The notes beneath the pieces were generated by a model. That model did no database searches. It was given only the letters and a program-made list of their open reading frames with translations, and was not told the DNA's origin. Below are positions 1-7,735 of a stretch of DNA of 64,000 nucleotides, piece by piece (within the stretch, counting starts at the first letter, position 1; every line of letters starts with the position of its first letter). This DNA is from Lentzea albidocapillata (GTDB taxonomy: Bacteria > Actinomycetota > Actinomycetes > Mycobacteriales > Pseudonocardiaceae). The stretch spans positions 168,746 to 232,745 of the forward strand of contig NZ_JOEA01000010.1 of assembly GCF_000719115.1 (NCBI RefSeq), read 5' to 3'. A program made the translations under genes and the position numbers.

Positions 1-1
1 G

Positions 2-646
2 CGCTCCCTGATGGACCCCAGCGAGGACGAGCGGCAGAGCGCGCTCTCACAGCTCGCTGAGCGGATTCTCACCGACGACACGGTGTCCGAGGCCTCGTTC
101 TGCACCGTGCCGTTCCTGGTGGAACTGGGAGCCTCGTACAAGGTCGCCGGGGACGTGCGGGACCGGGTGATCTTCCTGCTGGCCGCCATGGCGTTGGCGG
201 GCAAGGGGTTCACCGAGGACGGACGGCGCACGCACCGCAGGTGGAACGCCCTCGGCCGCGAACTGCCTCGCACGGCTCCGGACTGGTTGACGCAGACCCG
301 GCACGCCGTCGCCCAGGGTGCGCCGAAGATCTTCGAGGCGCTGGCGTCCGAACGGGTCGCGTGCCTGGTCGCGCTGGCCTGCGCGGTGCCGGAGAAGCTG
401 CCGCCGTTCGTCGGCGGCCTGATGAACGACATGGTCGAACTGCCGGGCGAGGAGATGCTCGCGGACGCCGCCGAGATCGCCGTGGCGTTGCTGAAGGACT
501 CGCCGGAGTTACTGGGCGTCGACCTGCCGAAGGTGCTGGGCGAAGGGCTGGTGCGTCCGGTGCACCAGCCCCGCGAGGTCGCCGCCGCCCTGATGGGCTA
601 CCGGTTCGCCCTCATCTCCGCGTACGGCGACGAGGGCGCCTGGTGA
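2..646 (+). CDS. HEAT-repeat-like hypothetical protein, 5' end outside the window
   Basis: No enzyme motif is visible. The protein is helical and rich in Ala, Leu and Glu. A segment near residues 25-45 reads DTVSEASFCTVPFLVEL, which resembles the helix of actinobacterial HEAT-like repeat proteins (pattern TVYPAS...AVPFLVEL). An ATG lies at position 11, but the frame stays open to the window edge and the homologous repeat would begin further upstream, so the 5' end is probably cut off by the window. It converges on the ATP-grasp gene with only 6 bp between the stop codons and no terminator hairpin. HEAT-like folding is inferred from this one motif; the function is unknown. Confidence 0.6.
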   Translation, partial: RSLMDPSEDERQSALSQLAERILTDDTVSEASFCTVPFLVELGASYKVAGDVRDRVIFLLAAMALAGKGFTEDGRRTHRRWNALGRELPRTAPDWLTQTRHAVAQGAPKIFEALASERVACLVALACAVPEKLPPFVGGLMNDMVELPGEEMLADAAEIAVALLKDSPELLGVDLPKVLGEGLVRPVHQPREVAAALMGYRFALISAYGDEGAW

Positions 647-652
647 CCGCGC

Positions 653-2080
653 TTACGCGGTGACGGCCTCTTCGATGACCTGCTCGACCCGGGCCTCGTC
701 CTCGACCGCGATGGCGGGTTCCAGGGCGCCGAGGCCAGTGCCCCACTCCTGGTCCGCCAGCGCGAACGCGGCGACGGTCAGCGCGGCCACGGGAGCGCCC
801 ACGGGCATGTTCTCGCGGTGCAGGTCGAGGTCGAGCCGGCCGCCGATCGGCGACGGGCTCAGCCGCAGCGTCGCGTGCGCGGCCTCGTCGGCGTACGCGA
901 GCCGGCACGCCCAGCCGGTGAAGATCACCCGGCGCTCGTCGGCCGTCGTCGGCTGCACCGCCCGCACGTTCGCGCCCACGGCCCCGGCGCGGTGGTTGTC
1001 CGCGGCCTGCAGCACGAGCTCCTCGAACTGCATCGAGGAGATGCCCAGGTCCCAGCCGGCGACCAGGGCGACCTGGACCAGCGCGAGCGGCAGCGTCGGG
1101 ACCGCGTCCTCGAAGCACACCATCGCGCCGCCGTAGCGGGTGTTGATCTCGGTCGGCAGGAAGCCGTCCTCGGTCGCGATGCCGTCCAGCGTGAACGTGC
1201 CGCGGTAGCCGACGGTGCCACGCAGGTGCTCGCCGACGCGGCGGGCCAGGTTGCGCATCTCGTCGCGGATCCACACGGGCGGGTCGTAGTACGACGCGCA
1301 GCCCGCGTAGAGGAACTTGGCCTGACCCTGGCGGCGCGGCACGACCATCTCGATCGGACGCAGCACCGCGGTGCCGTCCGGGAAGACGATGCCGTGCACG
1401 CTGACCGGGATGCCTTCCAGGAACGGCATGACGCGGACCTGGTCGCACTTCGGCGCGAGCACGTCGAAGGCTTCCTTGGCCTCCTCGTAGGACCGCACGC
1501 GGCGCACGAAGTTGGCACCGCCGTTGATCGCCGGGCCGTCACCGGACCAGACGACGCCCGCGCCGCGGTCCAGGATCTCCGAGGCGCCCCAGAGGCGTTC
1601 GAAGTCGAGGTCGAACACCATCGCGGGCGCGCGGCGGGCGGACAGCTCGTCCCAGAGCGCGTCGATGGTGGTCTTGTTCTCCAGCGCGACCCAGTCGTGC
1701 TGCCGGGCGTTGAGCACCGGGCGGCCCTCGAACGAGCTGATCTCGTTGTAGGGCGTGCTGATCACGACCGCTTCACCGTCGGCGTCGAAGTCGCTCAGGA
1801 TCGCCTTGACCTCGGCGCCCGGCTTGGTCAGCAGCTTGCCCAGGCGGCGCTGCTCGACGGCGACGAGACTGCCCTTGATGCCCAGCGACACCCAGCGCGC
1901 GATCACCGAATCATGAAGCGGGGCATGATCGTCGGTATCGAGCACGAGCGTATGGCGGGCACCGAGCGCATGAAGCTCATGCGCGCGCTTCGCCAGACGC
2001 GTACCGCCGGCCAGAACTACCAGCCGGTCACCGAACAACCTTCCGAGGCGCTCGTTGAGCGCTGAGAGGACATGATTCAT
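653..2080 (-). CDS. ATP-grasp domain protein (predicted carboxylate-amine ligase)
   Basis: A 475-residue protein. The central and C-terminal part has ATP-grasp character: a basic/Gly-rich segment GDGPAINGGANFVRRV, a substrate-side stretch MPFLEGIPVSVHGIVF, and the Mg-ATP binding segment GFLPTEINTRYGG with the acidic Glu and Asn expected near the end of the fold. Family members ligate a carboxylate to an amine or thiol through an acyl phosphate. The N-terminal third resembles the pre-ATP-grasp domain. The open frame extends upstream, but the ATG at 2080 (MNHVLSALNERLG) is the first position with protein-like composition and has a weak AAGCGAG ribosome-binding site. The gene stands alone. The substrate cannot be told. 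Confidence 0.75.
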   Translation of the reverse strand: MNHVLSALNERLGRLFGDRLVVLAGGTRLAKRAHELHALGARHTLVLDTDDHAPLHDSVIARWVSLGIKGSLVAVEQRRLGKLLTKPGAEVKAILSDFDADGEAVVISTPYNEISSFEGRPVLNARQHDWVALENKTTIDALWDELSARRAPAMVFDLDFERLWGASEILDRGAGVVWSGDGPAINGGANFVRRVRSYEEAKEAFDVLAPKCDQVRVMPFLEGIPVSVHGIVFPDGTAVLRPIEMVVPRRQGQAKFLYAGCASYYDPPVWIRDEMRNLARRVGEHLRGTVGYRGTFTLDGIATEDGFLPTEINTRYGGAMVCFEDAVPTLPLALVQVALVAGWDLGISSMQFEELVLQAADNHRAGAVGANVRAVQPTTADERRVIFTGWACRLAYADEAAHATLRLSPSPIGGRLDLDLHRENMPVGAPVAALTVAAFALADQEWGTGLGALEPAIAVEDEARVEQVIEEAVTA

Positions 2081-2257
2081 CGCCGAAAACTCGCTTAAGA
2101 GAAGCGGAGGACGTGACCGGCGATCGCCGGGTGACGCGTAGCGTAGAGCCACCCGGTATGTGTGTCGAAGCACGGTCCGGCAACGGCCGGATGAATCTTG
2201 CGACGGGCCTGTCGGCTCAGGCGTCGAAGCAAGTGGATCAGCAGTCGGCCCGGGTGC

Positions 2258-2488
2258 TCACCGGGAGCGTGCCGCGTCCCGGAGGACCTGGTCAACGCGG
2301 TTGAGGAAGCTGCGCTTCGGGTTGATCGACGGCAGCGGCGCCGTGAGCTCTGCGGACTGGGGCGCGGGTGCGGCTCCCACGATCTCAGCCACGTTGCGCA
2401 GGAACTCCTGCCGCTTGAACTCGAGCACGGCGTGATCGTGCAGGAGTCCGGCGATGCTTGTGTGCACAGCGCGATGGGGGTAACTCAC
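2258..2488 (-). CDS. Small hypothetical protein (76 aa)
   Basis: A short frame starting GTG at 2488 (VSYPHRAVHTSIAGLLHDH) and ending in a basic tail. Codons end mostly in G or C, like neighbouring genes, and it fills an otherwise empty gap of about 450 bp. No family is recognised and no signal peptide or membrane segment is seen. There is no ribosome-binding site upstream of the GTG, so it would have to be leaderless. It is divergent from the epimerase gene at 2534. The longer reading of this frame through the epimerase gene is a shadow. Existence is uncertain. Confidence 0.35.
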   Translation of the reverse strand: MSYPHRAVHTSIAGLLHDHAVLEFKRQEFLRNVAEIVGAAPAPQSAELTAPLPSINPKRSFLNRVDQVLRDAARSR

Positions 2489-2498
2489 TCGTGTGTTA
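2481..2498. promoter_or_regulatory. Near-perfect 18-bp palindrome between divergent genes
   Basis: TAACTCAC-TC-GTGTGTTA: two 8-bp arms with one mismatch around a 2-bp centre, 36 bp before the GTG of the epimerase gene and overlapping the start of the small minus-strand frame. The size and location suit a dimeric repressor operator (TetR or MarR type), but no such regulator lies next to it. Confidence 0.3.
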
Positions 2499-2533
2499 TC
2501 GGCGTAGTCGCCGTCGACCTTTAGGGTCAACTC

Positions 2534-3391
2534 GTGCGAGTTCTGGTGACCGGTGCCACTGGGTACGTCGGCCGCGCCGTGGTGCGTGAGCTGCAGGTTC
2601 ATGGTCATGAACCTGTTCTGTCCCGTCAACGCCTCTCGGAGCCGTTCGAGCTGGACGACGTGGACGCCGTCGTCCACCTGGCCGCCGTGGCCCGTGTCCG
2701 GGAGTCTTTTCTTGATCCACTCCCGTACTACGAGACGAACGTGGGCGGGACGCTGAATCTGCTCAAAGCCCTGAAGGGCCAACGATTCCTGCTCGCGTCG
2801 ACTGGCACGGTGTACCGGCCTTCCGACGCCGTCCTGACCGAGGACTCGGTCCGGGAACCGTCCTCCCCCTACGCCGCTTCCAAGGCCGCCGCGGAGGACC
2901 TCGTGGCGTGGGCGGCGCGGTCCGGGCAGATCGGGGCGACCACTCTCCGTTTGTTCAACGTCGCTGGAGGGGGTGACACGGACACCACTCGGGTGATCAC
3001 GCGGGCCGTGGCGTGCGCCGCCGGAACGGTGCCCGGCATGGAGGTCTACGGCGACGGCGGGGCCGTGCGCGACTTCGTGCACGTACGCGACGTTGCTGCT
3101 GCCTTCGTCGTGGCTCTGGAGGCATGTTCCGTGGGCACGTCGTCGGTCTACAACGTCGGCGCGACCGCTGCTTCCGTCCGGGACGTGCTCGACGCCGTCG
3201 CCGAGGTGACCGGACGGACCGTCGACGTGACGTGGAAGCCCGCAGTCCCCGGGGAGATCCGTTCACTGCGGGCCGACGCGTCACGGCTGCGAGCGTTGGG
3301 CTGGGAGCCTCGTTCGTCGGCGCTGACGGAGATCGTCAGGGACCAGTGGCTCGCTTCGGCACCGGTACCCGGTCCAGATCCTTCGCGATGA
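2534..3391 (+). CDS. NAD-dependent sugar-nucleotide epimerase/dehydratase (extended SDR)
   Basis: A 285-residue extended short-chain dehydrogenase of the UDP-glucose 4-epimerase type. The NAD-binding Rossmann motif TGATGYVG is at residues 6-13. The catalytic Tyr-x3-Lys is YAASK, and the substrate loop FNVAGGG and the late motif YNVG are present. It probably epimerises, oxidises or dehydrates a nucleotide sugar in the cytoplasm. At 285 residues it is shorter than typical GalE (about 330), so another sugar reaction is possible. The start is GTG with AGGGT about 6 bp upstream. Its 3' end overlaps the convergent RNase Z gene by 56 bp, an unusually long convergent overlap. Confidence 0.85.
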   Translation: MRVLVTGATGYVGRAVVRELQVHGHEPVLSRQRLSEPFELDDVDAVVHLAAVARVRESFLDPLPYYETNVGGTLNLLKALKGQRFLLASTGTVYRPSDAVLTEDSVREPSSPYAASKAAAEDLVAWAARSGQIGATTLRLFNVAGGGDTDTTRVITRAVACAAGTVPGMEVYGDGGAVRDFVHVRDVAAAFVVALEACSVGTSSVYNVGATAASVRDVLDAVAEVTGRTVDVTWKPAVPGEIRSLRADASRLRALGWEPRSSALTEIVRDQWLASAPVPGPDPSR

Positions 3392-4247
3392 CGATCTCGC
3401 CGTCGAACTCGGCGGCGGCCTCGGCGAGGAACTCGGCCGGATCGTCGTAGCGCTGGGAGAAGTGCGTCAGCACCAGCTTGCGGACGCGGCAGTCCCGCGC
3501 GACGCGGGCGGCCTGCTGGGCGGTGAGGTGACCGTGGTCGCCGGCGAGCTTCGTGTCGCGGGCGAGGTACGTCGACTCGATCACGAGCATGTCGGCGTTG
3601 TCGGCGAGCTCGAAGACGTTGTCGCAGAGCCTGGTGTCCATGACGAACGCGAACCGCTGGCCCTTGCGGGGTTCGCTGACGTCCGCGAGCTTGACGCCCT
3701 CGAACTCGCCCTGCTGCTGGAGTGTGCGGACCGCCGGGCCCTGGATGCCGTGCTCCTTGAGCTTCTCGGGGAGCATGCGGTGGCCGTCGGGTTCGACCAG
3801 GCGGTAGCCGACGCTGTCGATGCCGTGGTCGAGCGCGTACGCCTCGAGCCGGCCGAACCTGCCGTTGGCGATCTCGCCATCCTCGACGACCGGCACCTCC
3901 TTGATGTCCGCGGCGTCGTAGAACGCGCTGGCGTAGCGGAGGCGCTCGAAGAAGTGCGCGCCCGACAGCGGGTAGTGCGCGTGGACGGTGTGCTGGACGC
4001 GGTCCAGGGACAGCCGCTGGACGATGCCGGGCACGCCCAGGCAGTGGTCGCCGTGGAAATGGGTGATGCAGATCCGGGTGATGTCGCTCGCAGCGGCGCC
4101 CGACCTGAGCAGCTGCCGCTGGCTGCCGTCGCCTGGGTCGAACAGGAAGCCCTCGCCGTCCCACCTGAGCAGATAGCCGTTGTGGTTGCGCTGGCGGGTC
4201 GGGACCTGGCTGGCCGTTCCCAGGACGATCAGTTCCCGGACTGTCAC
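3336..4247 (-). CDS. rnz: Ribonuclease Z (tRNA 3'-endonuclease)
   Basis: A 303-residue metallo-beta-lactamase-fold nuclease that removes 3' trailers from tRNA precursors. The zinc motif [10 protein letters not shown] lies near residues 62-71. Further ligands are the DTRLCDN segment (VMDT) and the C-terminal motif LTHFSQRY, typical of RNase Z. The length matches the bacterial family. The start is GTG at 4247. It would mature tRNAs without encoded CCA, such as those in this window. It overlaps the convergent epimerase gene by 56 bp and is divergent from the hydrolase gene at 4271 with 23 bp between, so both promoters must be very compact. Confidence 0.93.
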   Translation of the reverse strand: MTVRELIVLGTASQVPTRQRNHNGYLLRWDGEGFLFDPGDGSQRQLLRSGAAASDITRICITHFHGDHCLGVPGIVQRLSLDRVQHTVHAHYPLSGAHFFERLRYASAFYDAADIKEVPVVEDGEIANGRFGRLEAYALDHGIDSVGYRLVEPDGHRMLPEKLKEHGIQGPAVRTLQQQGEFEGVKLADVSEPRKGQRFAFVMDTRLCDNVFELADNADMLVIESTYLARDTKLAGDHGHLTAQQAARVARDCRVRKLVLTHFSQRYDDPAEFLAEAAAEFDGEIVIAKDLDRVPVPKRATGP

Positions 4248-4270
4248 CCCCTGACGTTAACGTCTGTCCC

Positions 4271-5092
4271 ATGCGGAGCGTGGAAGTTGCGTCGACCTGG
4301 CCTGTCGGGAACGTGGCGGTGGCGGTGGTCACCCCCGACGGCGTGACCGGGTCGCTGGGTGATCAACAGCGCGTGTTCCCGCTCGCGTCCGTCACGAAGC
4401 TGCTGACGTCGTACGCGGTGCTGGTGGCCGTCGAGGAGGGCGCGGTCGAGTGGGACCAGCCGGCCGGCCCCGAGGGTTCGACGGTCCGGCACCTGATCGC
4501 GCACACCGCCGGTTACGCGTTCGACAAGGCCGAGGTGCAGGCCACTCCCGGTACCCGCCGGATCTACTCGAACGCGGGCTTCGACGTGCTGGCGTCTTTT
4601 GTGGGCGAGGCGTGCGAGATGCCGTTCGCGACTTATCTGCACGAGGCTGTTTTCGCGCCGCTGGGGATGAATTCCTCCGCGCTGGTCGGCTCGGCGGGGG
4701 CCGGTGCCGAGTCCTGCGCCGCCGACCTGGCGTTGTTCGCGGCCGAGCTGCTGTCGCCACGCCTGGTCTCCGCCGAGCTGGTGGCCGAGGCGACGTCCGT
4801 CGTGTTCCCCGGCCTGAACGGCGTGCTGCCCGGTTACGGAATGCAGAAGCCGAACGACTGGGGGCTCGGCTTCGAGATCCGCGACTCGAAGTCACCGCAC
4901 TGGACGGGACTTTCCTTCTCACCGCGCACCTTCGGCCACTTCGGGCAGTCCGGCACGTTCCTGTGGGTCGATCCGGAGATCTCCGCGGCCTGCGTGGCTC
5001 TGACCGACCTGCGTTTCGGGCCGTGGGCGGTCGAGGCGTGGACCCCGTTCTCCGACGGCGTGCGCGCCGAGCTGGTCAGTCGGCGAGCCTGA
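4271..5092 (+). CDS. Beta-lactamase-family serine hydrolase
   Basis: A 273-residue protein with the three active-site signatures of class C beta-lactamase/esterase relatives: SVTK (residues 40-43, nucleophile Ser and general base Lys), YSN (about residues 98-100), and GHFGQSGT in place of the KTG box. The fold cleaves or transfers acyl groups of peptides or esters. No signal peptide or lipobox is seen, so it appears cytoplasmic, unlike secreted beta-lactamases. The short length suits stand-alone actinobacterial serine hydrolases. The ATG at 4271 is immediately downstream of the divergent rnz start, and its end overlaps the convergent gene at 5076-5447 by 17 bp. The substrate is unknown. Confidence 0.82.
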   Translation: MRSVEVASTWPVGNVAVAVVTPDGVTGSLGDQQRVFPLASVTKLLTSYAVLVAVEEGAVEWDQPAGPEGSTVRHLIAHTAGYAFDKAEVQATPGTRRIYSNAGFDVLASFVGEACEMPFATYLHEAVFAPLGMNSSALVGSAGAGAESCAADLALFAAELLSPRLVSAELVAEATSVVFPGLNGVLPGYGMQKPNDWGLGFEIRDSKSPHWTGLSFSPRTFGHFGQSGTFLWVDPEISAACVALTDLRFGPWAVEAWTPFSDGVRAELVSRRA

Positions 5093-5447
5093 TCGCGAGC
5101 TGCCGCAGGACCTCCTGCACGTCGGCTTCCTCGTAGTCGTTCTCGTACGCCTGAGCGACGCCGTGGAAGGCGTAGAGCAGCCCCGCCGTGAACCAGCCGA
5201 ACTGCGACAGCACCTGGTCCATCGCCTGCTTGAGGGCCTGCTGCCCGGCCTCGTTGAGCTCGCCGTCGACCTTGACCTCGTAGCTGAACACGCCCTCCTG
5301 CAACGACTTGAGGGCCATGCGCAGGTAGTCGTTGGATCCGGCGCCGTCGTAGGTGAGCGTCAGGACGCCGAGCGCCCGCTGCATGATCTCCCGCTGCTCC
5401 ACGCCGCCACTCTGCCTGGAGATCAGGCGTGCGTCACCTTCCGACAC
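5076..5447 (-). CDS. Conserved hypothetical protein
   Basis: A 123-residue (from GTG 5447) or 108-residue (from GTG 5402, VEQREIMQRALG) acidic, mostly helical protein. There is no catalytic motif, signal peptide or membrane span. It follows the SDR gene on the same strand; the longer start overlaps that gene's stop by 14 bp, so the two are likely cotranscribed. No family is recognised. Confidence 0.6.
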   Translation of the reverse strand: MSEGDARLISRQSGGVEQREIMQRALGVLTLTYDGAGSNDYLRMALKSLQEGVFSYEVKVDGELNEAGQQALKQAMDQVLSQFGWFTAGLLYAFHGVAQAYENDYEEADVQEVLRQLAIRLAD

Positions 5448-6264
5448 CCCATCGGACCCTGGCGGGGTCCTCCGGCACGAGCTGCCGCTCGAAGGCCTCG
5501 GCGATCGAGTCGACGTCCCACGCCTCGCGTTCGAGAACGGGTTCCCTCGGTGAGGTCTGCCCCATGACGTGCAGCTTCTGATTGGCGAACCGGATGAGCT
5601 GCCCGGTGATCCTCGCCGCGTGGTCGCTCAGCAGGTACGTGACCAGCGGCGCGATCGTCTCCGGCGGCGGCCCGCTCGGGCCGGCCAAGGTGTCGGCCGC
5701 GGCCATGCGTGTCCATGCGACCGGGCAGATGGCGTTGACCCTGATGCCCTTGTCGTGGAGTTCCGCCGCCGCACCGGCCGTGATGCTCGCGACGGCCCCT
5801 TTGGACGCGGAGTAGGTGAGTGCGGTCGGCTGCCCGACCATCGCGACCGAGCCGAGGTTGACGATCGAACCCCTGCCCATGCTCCTCACCGCGGCGTTGG
5901 TGCAGTAGAGCGTGCCGAGCACGTTGATCTCGATGAGCTCGCGCATGTCCCGGGGATCGTCCTGGCCGATCTCGGCCTGGTATCGAATGCCGGCGTTGTT
6001 GACGAGCCCGTCGATCCGGCCGAACGCCGCCGTGCAGGTGCCGACCATGGCCTCGGCCTGATCGGGATCCTGCACCGGCCCGGCGCTGACGACGGCCTTG
6101 CCGCCCCTGGACGTGATCAGGTCGGCGACCTGCCCGGCAAGCGGCTCGTCGACGTCGTTGATCACCACCGCCGCGCCCTCGGCCGCCGCGTGGACGGCGA
6201 ACGCCCGACCCAAGCCCTGTCCGGCGCCGGTGATGACCACGGCCTTGCCTGCCAGAACCGTCAT
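5434..6264 (-). CDS. SDR-family NAD(P)-dependent oxidoreductase
   Basis: A 276-residue classical short-chain dehydrogenase. The cofactor motif TGAGQGLG is at residues 12-19, the NNAG motif near residue 90, the catalytic Ser in NLGSVAMVG, and YSASK supplies the Tyr and Lys. The C-terminal extension (about residues 225-276) is longer than the minimal SDR core and resembles the tail of actinobacterial dehydrogenases acting on acyl-CoA or steroid-like substrates. It starts ATG at 6264 and is followed in the same direction by the small gene ending at 5076. The substrate cannot be deduced. Confidence 0.85.
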   Translation of the reverse strand: MTVLAGKAVVITGAGQGLGRAFAVHAAAEGAAVVINDVDEPLAGQVADLITSRGGKAVVSAGPVQDPDQAEAMVGTCTAAFGRIDGLVNNAGIRYQAEIGQDDPRDMRELIEINVLGTLYCTNAAVRSMGRGSIVNLGSVAMVGQPTALTYSASKGAVASITAGAAAELHDKGIRVNAICPVAWTRMAAADTLAGPSGPPPETIAPLVTYLLSDHAARITGQLIRFANQKLHVMGQTSPREPVLEREAWDVDSIAEAFERQLVPEDPARVRWGVGR

Positions 6265-6289
6265 CCTTCGATGATGCCGTCATGTGCGG

Positions 6290-6315
6290 CCCGGCCCCGT
6301 GCGGACGGGGCCGGG
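6290..6315 (-). terminator. Hairpin after the methyltransferase gene
   Basis: A perfect 11-bp GC-rich stem with a GCGG loop, 12 bp past the stop codon of the minus-strand methyltransferase gene. No strong T-tract follows. It separates that gene from the SDR gene. Confidence 0.6.
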
Positions 6316-6326
6316 GTTCGCTCGGC

Positions 6327-7169
6327 TCAGCCGGGCTTGCGCGCGACCCACCGCGCGACCGAGAAGACACCGGCGGCCCGAGCGGCGTCGAGCACGCGCT
6401 TGCCGTCGTGGATCACGGTGTTCTGCTCGCCGGCGTACTCACCCCAGCCCTGGCCGTCGTCCGGCGGCGTGCTGCCCCAGCACTCGACGTCCGGGTAGAG
6501 GTCCTCGGCGGCCTCGACGACGAAGCCGGCGGCCGACATCATCTCGCGGTACTCGTCCAGCGTGCCGAGCCGCGGGATGGAGATGACCTGCTCCACCGGC
6601 CCGATGAACGGCGCGATCTGCTCCTCGGTCAGGTGCTCGCCGAACGGCCGCCGGATCCAGTCGACCCCGACCAGGCAGGCACCGGGCTTGAGGACACGGA
6701 ACGCCGCCGTGAAGAAGGCGGCCTTCTCGGGCAGATGACACACCGACTCGTAGAAGCTGACCATGTCCAGCGACCCGGCCGGCCACGCGACCAGGGTCTT
6801 GTAGTCCTCGTCGCCGACCGTCAGGAACGCGGCCCGCTCACTCATCCCCTGCTCGGCCGCATACGCGCGCGCCTGCGCCGACAACCACTCGTTGTTGGAG
6901 ATGCCGACGACGTTCGCCCCGGAGACCGAGGCCGTGTAGACCGCCGTCCCGCCGACGCCGCTGCCGAAGTCCAGCCCGGTCCCGCCCGGCCGCAACCCGG
7001 CCGCGTCGATCTGCTTGCGCGCCAACGCCTTCGCCGCCTCTTCGGGCGACAACCCCGCCCGTTCGGCTTCCAGGTCTCCGTGGTGCCAGAACTGCCCCAT
7101 GAGCGCGTGGTAGGCGGGCCCTGCGTGGTCGTAGTACTCGCGGACCTGTTGCTCGACAGTGGTGTTCAC
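6327..7169 (-). CDS. Class I SAM-dependent methyltransferase
   Basis: A 280-residue protein with the SAM-binding motif GLDFGSGVGG (about residues 64-73), a second acidic strand, and SFYESVCHLPEKAAFF at the post-II position. Such Glu/His-containing segments occur in small-molecule C- and O-methyltransferases of the UbiE/sterol/geranyl-diphosphate methyltransferase type. The early YYDHAGPAYHALMG motif supports this group. The preferred start is GTG at 7169 (VNTTVEQQVREYY), because upstream residues look non-coding; ATG 7208 is an alternative. It is monocistronic, with its own terminator. The substrate is unknown; terpenoid or lipid methylation is a guess. Confidence 0.75.
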   Translation of the reverse strand: MNTTVEQQVREYYDHAGPAYHALMGQFWHHGDLEAERAGLSPEEAAKALARKQIDAAGLRPGGTGLDFGSGVGGTAVYTASVSGANVVGISNNEWLSAQARAYAAEQGMSERAAFLTVGDEDYKTLVAWPAGSLDMVSFYESVCHLPEKAAFFTAAFRVLKPGACLVGVDWIRRPFGEHLTEEQIAPFIGPVEQVISIPRLGTLDEYREMMSAAGFVVEAAEDLYPDVECWGSTPPDDGQGWGEYAGEQNTVIHDGKRVLDAARAAGVFSVARWVARKPG

Positions 7170-7333
7170 CAAAACCCGGCCTTTCGTGTTGAGCTTGCGG
7201 CCGCTCATCGAAGGGCCCGCGAGAACTCGTCGGCCACACCGAAGTCGACCAGCACCGGCGAATCTCAACGTAGTGTCCGCTCAGCGGGGTTGTCCACGAT
7301 CTGGGTCGGCACTGGCACGGCCGGAAATGAGAT

Positions 7334-7370
7334 CAGGGCCCCTGTGGAAAACTTCTCCACAGGGGCCCTG
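7334..7370. terminator. Strong 15-bp terminator hairpin
   Basis: Perfect inverted repeat (CAGGGCCCCTGTGGA and its complement) with a 7-nt loop, just 3' of tRNA-Arg on the minus strand. It should terminate the tRNA transcript. Confidence 0.75.
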
Positions 7371-7376
7371 AGTCAG

Positions 7377-7449
7377 TGCGCTCGGCAGGATTCGAACCTG
7401 CAACCTTCTGATCCGTAGTCAGATGCTCTATCCGTTGAGCTACGAGCGC
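7377..7449 (-). tRNA. tRNA-Arg(ACG)
   Basis: A 73-nt cloverleaf with acceptor stem GCGCTCG/CGAGCGC, anticodon loop CTACGGA (anticodon ACG), T-loop GGTTCGAATCC and discriminator A. CCA is not encoded, so RNase Z and CCA-adding enzyme are required. The ACG anticodon is the one normally deaminated to ICG by TadA. It lies 41 bp after tRNA-Ser on the same strand and is probably cotranscribed with it. Confidence 0.95.
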
Positions 7450-7490
7450 GTGTATTAAATTGTAACCGATCCTCAAGAGGCTCGGCCTTG

Positions 7491-7580
7491 CGGAGGCTCC
7501 GGGATTTGAACCCGGGATGGGGGGTTACCCCAAACCGCATTAGCAGTGCGGCGCCATAGACCAGACTAGGCGAAGCCTCC
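7491..7580 (-). tRNA. tRNA-Ser(GCT)
   Basis: A 90-nt class II tRNA with a long variable arm. Acceptor stem GGAGGCT/AGCCTCC, anticodon loop CTGCTAA (anticodon GCT), T-arm CCCGGGTTCAAATCCCGG, discriminator G. CCA is not encoded. It decodes AGC/AGU. Confidence 0.95.
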
Positions 7581-7636
7581 CGGGACCATCCTCGGCCACG
7601 GGACATAGGTTACACAGGTCCTCAACCGAGTTGCAA

Positions 7637-7701
7637 AACGCCCCCCTTCAACACCAGAACCTGCTGGTCAGAGCACGTTCAGAGGGGTGAAGAGGGGCGT
7701 T
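7637..7701 (-). terminator. Imperfect terminator after acetoacetyl-CoA synthetase
   Basis: Arms AACGCCCCCCTTCA (7637-7650) and TGAAGAGGGGCGTT (7688-7701) pair at 13 of 14 positions around a long loop. On the minus strand the stem is followed by TTTT. It lies about 35 bp past the stop of the synthetase gene. Confidence 0.5.
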
Positions 7702-7735
7702 AAAGTCCTGGTCGCCGCGCGCGGAGTGACCTAGA

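Noticed and set aside
2258..3082. A 274-residue minus-strand gene opposite the epimerase
   Set aside because: The upper two thirds are antisense to a clear epimerase; only the last 76 residues in the gap were kept as a low-confidence candidate.
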